This document shows, piece after piece, positions 7,553 to 10,381 of a DNA stretch of 10,381 nucleotides. The first letter of the stretch is position 1; each line of letters begins with the position of its first letter. The notes below the pieces were generated by a model. That model was given only the letters and a program-made list of their open reading frames with translations, did no database searches and was not told the origin of the DNA. Made by a program: the position numbers and the translations under genes. This DNA is from JAHDCE01 sp051275765 (GTDB lineage Bacteria; Bacteroidota; Bacteroidia; Chitinophagales; Saprospiraceae): assembly GCA_051275765.1 (NCBI GenBank), contig JBNMOV010000144.1, forward strand, positions 1 to 10,381, given 5' to 3'.

Positions 7553-8461
7553 TTATATAAAAACAAATTTATCATTAGAAAGCGGAAATTCCCCTTCCCA
7601 TTTATACGCCACCAAACATCCACCTTTCGCTACAGAAAAATCAGTACAACAAACATTTTCTCTAAAAAGGGAAGGCAAACCCTTTAGCCAATAATGTCCA
7701 AAGAAAACAGGCACATCATCTTTACGATAAGGCGTACCTAAAACATCAGCAGAAATAGCATCATCAGGCAAAGAAGGCAAATCAATCATACTCACATTCC
7801 GAATATTGGTTTCATCCGCCCCTAGCCACCATTTGATACGAGTTCGATAGCGAATATTGCCATCTTTATCAGGAAAAGATAATCCATTAGGCAGTTCCAT
7901 TTCCTTACCTTTTAAGACCGTTTCTATATCTACATATAATCGATTGGAACTATCCGCAGATTCATTGATAAAATCTTCTTGTAATCGATTATTAACCAAT
8001 CTAGTTTTCAAATATTCAATCGCATCATAATCCCAAGTCGCATGAACTACTCTAAAACCATCACCTTCGTAAAACAAAGGCAAAGTTTTGAACCAAGCGA
8101 TATATTCCTCATATTCCGCAGGCGATAATTGATCAATAGTCGCCAAATGCTGCTTCATGTTTTTATACGTCCGCTTTCGCAGATAATCGCCATGCTTCAC
8201 ATCTGGCGTAGCAAAACAAATCGCATTATACTCATGATTTCCCATCACAGCTAATGCATTGCCAGCATCGACCATCGCTTTCACGATTTGCAAAGTTTCT
8301 TTTATCATTGGACCACGATCGATAAAATCCCCTACAAAAAATGCTTTGCGTTCTGGATGTTGATAAACACCATCGACTAGAACATAATCCATTTTTTGCA
8401 GCAATAATTCTAATTTATCCGCATGACCATGTATGTCTCCTATGAAATCGTAGTATTGCAT
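7553..8461 (-). CDS. PPP-family metallophosphoesterase (calcineurin-like)
   Basis: This 302-residue cytoplasmic enzyme has the three N-terminal metal-binding signatures of the PPP phosphoesterases: GDIHGH (8-13, Asp9 and His11), GDFIDRG (44-50, Asp45 and Asp48) and GNHE (74-77, Asn75 and His76). Further candidate metal ligands are His140 (VVHATWD) and His256 (FFGHYWL). The family hydrolyses phosphomonoesters, phosphoproteins or dinucleoside polyphosphates; the substrate here cannot be told from sequence alone. It lies 42 nt downstream of queC on the same strand and is probably co-transcribed with it. It converges on the sigma cluster with a 10-nt gap between stop codons, leaving no room for a separate strong terminator. 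The start at 8461 places the first metal motif at residue 8, as is usual. Confidence 0.9.
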   Translation of the reverse strand: MQYYDFIGDIHGHADKLELLLQKMDYVLVDGVYQHPERKAFFVGDFIDRGPMIKETLQIVKAMVDAGNALAVMGNHEYNAICFATPDVKHGDYLRKRTYKNMKQHLATIDQLSPAEYEEYIAWFKTLPLFYEGDGFRVVHATWDYDAIEYLKTRLVNNRLQEDFINESADSSNRLYVDIETVLKGKEMELPNGLSFPDKDGNIRYRTRIKWWLGADETNIRNVSMIDLPSLPDDAISADVLGTPYRKDDVPVFFGHYWLKGLPSLFRENVCCTDFSVAKGGCLVAYKWEGEFPLSNDKFVFI

Positions 8462-8503
8462 TTATTTACTATTATTTTTGGTACTAAACAAACGGATAAC
8501 TGT

Positions 8504-9196
8504 TCACTGATAAACAGCAGGATCAGCAGTTCCAGCTTCCTTAAAACCTTTTAATCTCAATACACAAGCATCACAAATTCCACAAGCATGTCCAGCTTCA
8601 TTTGGATCATAGCAAGTAGAAGTCATACCATAGTCCACACCAAAGCTTAAGCCCATTTTGATAATCTCTGATTTTTTCAAATCGATCAAAGGCGTATGTA
8701 TCGTCAATGAATCTTCATCTGTTACACCAGCTTTAGTCGCTAGGTTAGCCATTTTTTGAAATGCGTTGATATATTCTGGTCGGCAATCTGGATAACCGCT
8801 ATAATCCACAGCATTCACACCTATAAAAATATCCTTAGCACCTCTAACTTCTGCGAGAGCTAAAGCATAAGATAAAAAGATCGTATTTCTAGCAGGAACA
8901 TAAGTGATAGGGATTTCAGCATCCATTTCAGCTTCCGTCCTTCCTTTAGGCACATCAATATCAGCTGTCAATGCAGAACCACCAAAAGCTCGCAAATCTA
9001 TTTCTATAACCTGATGATTCTTAATATCAAATCTCTCAGCTACTTTTTTAGCACAATCGAGTTCTGAAGTATGCCTTTGTCCATAAGAAAATGAAATCGC
9101 ATGAATCTCAAAACCTTTGTCTTTTGCGTATGCAATGACTGTCGTAGAATCTAATCCGCCACTTAATAGGACTACTGCCTGTTTTTTCTTTGTCAT
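8504..9196 (-). CDS. queC: 7-cyano-7-deazaguanine synthase QueC
   Basis: QueC converts 7-carboxy-7-deazaguanine to preQ0 using ATP and ammonia, in the cytoplasm, on the path to queuosine in tRNA. The 230-residue length is typical. The ATP pyrophosphatase P-loop SGGLDS sits at residues 12-17, followed by FSYGQRH (36-42), TYVPARN (98-104) and GVNAVDYSGYPDCRPEY (126-142). The zinc site is formed by Cys195, Cys205, Cys208 and Cys211 (CYDPNEAGHACGICDAC). All expected residues are present. It is divergent from queF, the next step of the pathway, across a 118-bp intergenic region. It probably leads a two-gene transcript with the metallophosphoesterase. The ATG is preceded by an A-rich tract. Confidence 0.96.
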   Translation of the reverse strand: MTKKKQAVVLLSGGLDSTTVIAYAKDKGFEIHAISFSYGQRHTSELDCAKKVAERFDIKNHQVIEIDLRAFGGSALTADIDVPKGRTEAEMDAEIPITYVPARNTIFLSYALALAEVRGAKDIFIGVNAVDYSGYPDCRPEYINAFQKMANLATKAGVTDEDSLTIHTPLIDLKKSEIIKMGLSFGVDYGMTSTCYDPNEAGHACGICDACVLRLKGFKEAGTADPAVYQ

Positions 9197-9222
9197 TTTA
9201 AATTGCTATTTTAAAAAGAGAG

Positions 9223-9230
9223 CAAAAATA
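9223..9230 (-). promoter_or_regulatory. Probable queC promoter, -7 element
   Basis: The minus strand reads TATTTTTG, a match to the Bacteroidota TAnnTTTG -7 element, 26 nt before the queC start codon. A TTTTG that could act as the -33 box lies about 23 nt upstream on the same strand and overlaps the -7 element of the divergent queF promoter, so the two promoters may compete. Confidence 0.5.
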
Positions 9231-9245
9231 ATAAAATCAAGACGT

Positions 9246-9253
9246 TATCTTTG
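9246..9253 (+). promoter_or_regulatory. Probable queF promoter, -7 element
   Basis: TATCTTTG followed by CA matches the Bacteroidota TAnnTTTG -7 consensus. The expected start of transcription is near 9260, giving a leader of about 55 nt that contains the hairpin at 9276-9295. No clear -33 box was seen at the usual distance. Confidence 0.55.
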
Positions 9254-9271
9254 CAAAATAATTAACTAATC

Positions 9272-9296
9272 GTAAAGTCGCGATACTTCGCGGCTC
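9272..9296 (+). repeat. Hairpin in the queF leader, degenerate relative of the 9752/9842 repeats
   Basis: AGTCGCG (9276-9282) pairs with CGCGGCT (9289-9295), with one G-T wobble, around the loop ATACTT. The order GTAAAGTCGCGATAC resembles the GTAGAGACGCGAT start of the repeat behind queF. It lies in the expected untranslated leader about 20 nt before the start codon. It may be just a repeat copy or may affect queF translation. It does not match a preQ1 riboswitch. Confidence 0.45.
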
Positions 9297-9314
9297 AATC
9301 ATTAATAAAACGTC

Positions 9315-9746
9315 ATGGAAAAAGATCTAAATTTTCTAGGAAAAGCCATAAATGAGTTACCCAATTCTCCAGCAGAAGCAGAACTGGACTGTTTTCCTAA
9401 TAGACACAATAAGAGAGATTATGTAGTAGAATTTAATTGCGTAGATTTTACATCTAGATGTCCAGTTACACAGCAATCAGATTTTGCTCATGTCGTTATT
9501 CGTTATGTTCCTAGTGAAATGTGCATAGAAACCAAATCTTTGAAATTCTATCTGCAATCCTACAGAGAACAAAAGATGTTCAACGAACAAATCGTAAACA
9601 CGATATTAGAAGATTTATCATCCGCCTGTAAGCCTAAATGGATGCAAGTCAAAGGTTCATTCGCGTCAAGAGGAGGAATTAGTTTAACAACGATGGCAGA
9701 ATATCCAAATTTGGACATCAAAGAAATGGCAAATAAAATGAGATAA
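9315..9746 (+). CDS. queF: NADPH-dependent 7-cyano-7-deazaguanine reductase QueF (type I)
   Basis: QueF reduces the nitrile of preQ0 to the aminomethyl group of preQ1 with two NADPH, the step after QueC in queuosine synthesis. At 143 residues it is the short, unimodular form. The QueF signature ETKSLKFYLQSYR spans 72-84. The catalytic cysteine is Cys49 in DFTSRCPVTQQSDF, with the general acid Asp56. Glu91, in FNEQ, matches the substrate-binding Glu of the family. The residue before it, often His (FHE), is Asn90 here. The C-terminal ASRGGISLTTMAEY block is conserved. It has its own probable promoter and is divergent from queC. Confidence 0.95.
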   Translation: MEKDLNFLGKAINELPNSPAEAELDCFPNRHNKRDYVVEFNCVDFTSRCPVTQQSDFAHVVIRYVPSEMCIETKSLKFYLQSYREQKMFNEQIVNTILEDLSSACKPKWMQVKGSFASRGGISLTTMAEYPNLDIKEMANKMR

Positions 9747-9751
9747 ATCCC

Positions 9752-9793
9752 GTAGAGACGCGATGCATCACGTCTTGCTAGACAAGATTACAA
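9752..9793 (+). repeat. 42-nt double-hairpin repeat, copy 1
   Basis: The copy starts GTAGAGACGC and ends AGACAAGATTACAA. It has an inner stem GACG/CGTC around GATGCATC and a second small stem CTTG/CAAG. It matches copy 2 at 34 of 42 positions and starts 6 nt after the queF stop. It resembles the GTAGAGACGC-type short dispersed repeats common in Bacteroidota, from memory. Confidence 0.7.
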
Positions 9794-9810
9794 CCCCCCC
9801 CCAAAAAAAA
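9794..9810 (+). repeat. C9-A8 homopolymer tract
   Basis: Nine C (9794-9802) are followed directly by eight A (9803-9810) in noncoding DNA between the two repeat copies. Such tracts are prone to slippage and to sequencing error. It lies about 200 nt upstream of the next gene, so an effect on expression is only a possibility. Confidence 0.8.
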
Positions 9811-9841
9811 TGGACAATATACAAAGATGAAATATAAGAAT

Positions 9842-9883
9842 GTAGAGACGCAATACCTTGCGTCTTGCCAGACAAGATCGCAA
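9842..9883 (+). repeat. 42-nt double-hairpin repeat, copy 2
   Basis: This copy lies exactly 90 bp from copy 1 in the same orientation. Its first stem is better formed: GACGCAA pairs with TTGCGTC around TACC. The second stem, TCTTG/CAAGA around CCAGA, is kept. Most differences from copy 1 lie in the first stem and loop, while the flanking blocks GTAGAGACGC, CGTCTTGC and AGACAAGAT are unchanged. Confidence 0.7.
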
Positions 9884-10008
9884 AACCCAAATAGTAAGCA
9901 TTAAAAGCAAATACAGAACACCACATTTTATAGCATAATATTTTGCCATGTAAAGATTATCGTTTACTATTATACAGATAATTTCAATAACACTAAAATT
10001 CAACAATC

Positions 10009-10381
10009 ATGAAAAGCAACGTACTTGCCATTTTCTGCATTACCTTATGCTTACTCTTTACTATTAATATATCTGCACAGGAACGAGATTTTAAACGTTT
10101 TATAGGAGGGAATATAAGTATTGAGGCATTAGGAAGAACTCAGTCTGATAATAAAAATATTAGCTATTCCATTGCACCTACTTTTGGAGTTTTTGTTTCA
10201 GAAAAAATAGTAGCTGGAGTAGGAGTGGGTTATCAAGGAAGATTTACTAGTAATTTTAATCAAAAAGAGAAAACTTCTTTCGTTTTTGTTAACCCATTTG
10301 TTCGATTTAGAATACCTGTTGGAGAAAAATTAGGGTTTTATACAGAATTAGATTTGTCAGTAGGAGTAGAATTCGGAAAAG
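10009..10381 (+). CDS. Secreted outer-membrane beta-barrel protein, 5' part only
   Basis: The reading frame stays open to the window edge (124 codons seen), so the 3' end is missing. It starts with a signal peptide (MKSNVLAIFCITLCLLFTINISA, cleavage predicted before Gln24). The mature part shows alternating strand patterns typical of small Bacteroidota barrels: FIGGNISIEALGRT, SIAPTFGVFVSEKIVAGVGVGYQGRF, FVFVNPFVRFRIPVGEKLGFYTELDLSVGVEFG. It is not a close relative of the paired barrels at 4420-5624 as far as can be read. The ATG follows the A-rich stretch CACTAAAATTCAACAATC. Function is unknown. Confidence 0.85.
   Translation, partial: MKSNVLAIFCITLCLLFTINISAQERDFKRFIGGNISIEALGRTQSDNKNISYSIAPTFGVFVSEKIVAGVGVGYQGRFTSNFNQKEKTSFVFVNPFVRFRIPVGEKLGFYTELDLSVGVEFGK

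Noticed and set aside
9254..9314. preQ1 riboswitch in the queF leader
   Set aside because: The only structure is a simple 7-bp hairpin with a 6-nt loop; the A-rich tail and pseudoknot partner of preQ1-I could not be found.
9951..9960. TAnnTTTG promoter for the last barrel gene (ATATTTTG just before CCATG)
   Set aside because: The spacing is off by one base from the consensus, so it was not called.
9788..10006. Minus-strand open frame of 72 codons downstream of queF
   Set aside because: It runs through the C9-A8 tract and repeat copy 2, and its composition is that of translated noncoding DNA.
1..10381. CRISPR array, tRNA or rRNA genes
   Set aside because: No regularly spaced direct repeats with unique spacers, and no cloverleaf or rRNA-like sequence were seen on either strand.

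Overview
The window looks like a chromosomal segment of a Bacteroidota bacterium, plausibly of the Saprospiraceae/Chitinophagia type. It is AT-rich, and start codons are preceded by A-rich tracts rather than strong Shine-Dalgarno sites. Signal peptides end in 'AQ', one lipoprotein carries an LVIVD-type propeller, several outer-membrane beta-barrels end in a terminal Phe, and at least one promoter has the TAnnTTTG -7 element of this phylum. The exact taxon is inference.

Layout. (1) 11-1333 (-): an orphan membrane histidine kinase with six predicted membrane helices, with a strong hairpin just upstream of its start. (2) 1483-2583 (-): a decayed IS4-like DDE transposase. It is split by a 169-bp imperfect palindrome (2185-2353) that looks like a MITE-type insertion and lacks its N-terminal part. 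About 340 bp of mostly featureless DNA follows. (3) 2930-4204 (+): an LVIVD-repeat lipoprotein. It is followed by a 45-nt two-tier hairpin and a degenerate inverted second copy (a REP/REPIN-like pair). (4) 4420-7542 (+): a compact four-gene cluster of two tandem paralogous outer-membrane barrels, an ECF sigma factor, and an overlapping gene. The last gene encodes a short cytoplasmic segment, one membrane helix, an Asn/Ser-rich linker of about 165 residues and a C-terminal barrel-like domain. (5) 7553-9196 (-): queC followed by a PPP-type metallophosphoesterase, convergent with the sigma cluster (10-nt gap). (6) 9315-9746 (+): queF, divergent from queC across a 118-bp promoter region. Behind it are two 42-nt copies of a double-hairpin repeat exactly 90 bp apart, and a degenerate relative lies in its 5' leader. 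(7) 10009 to the end (+): the start of another secreted barrel protein, cut by the window edge.

How they work together. queC and queF encode the last two steps to preQ1, the queuosine precursor. The other steps are not in this window. The sigma cluster is the most interesting part. The arrangement suggests an ECF sigma factor controlled by a single-pass protein whose long periplasmic linker could tether a barrel-like domain at the outer membrane, with two small barrels as co-transcribed partners or targets. This is an inference from gene order and domain layout; no known system was recognised with certainty.
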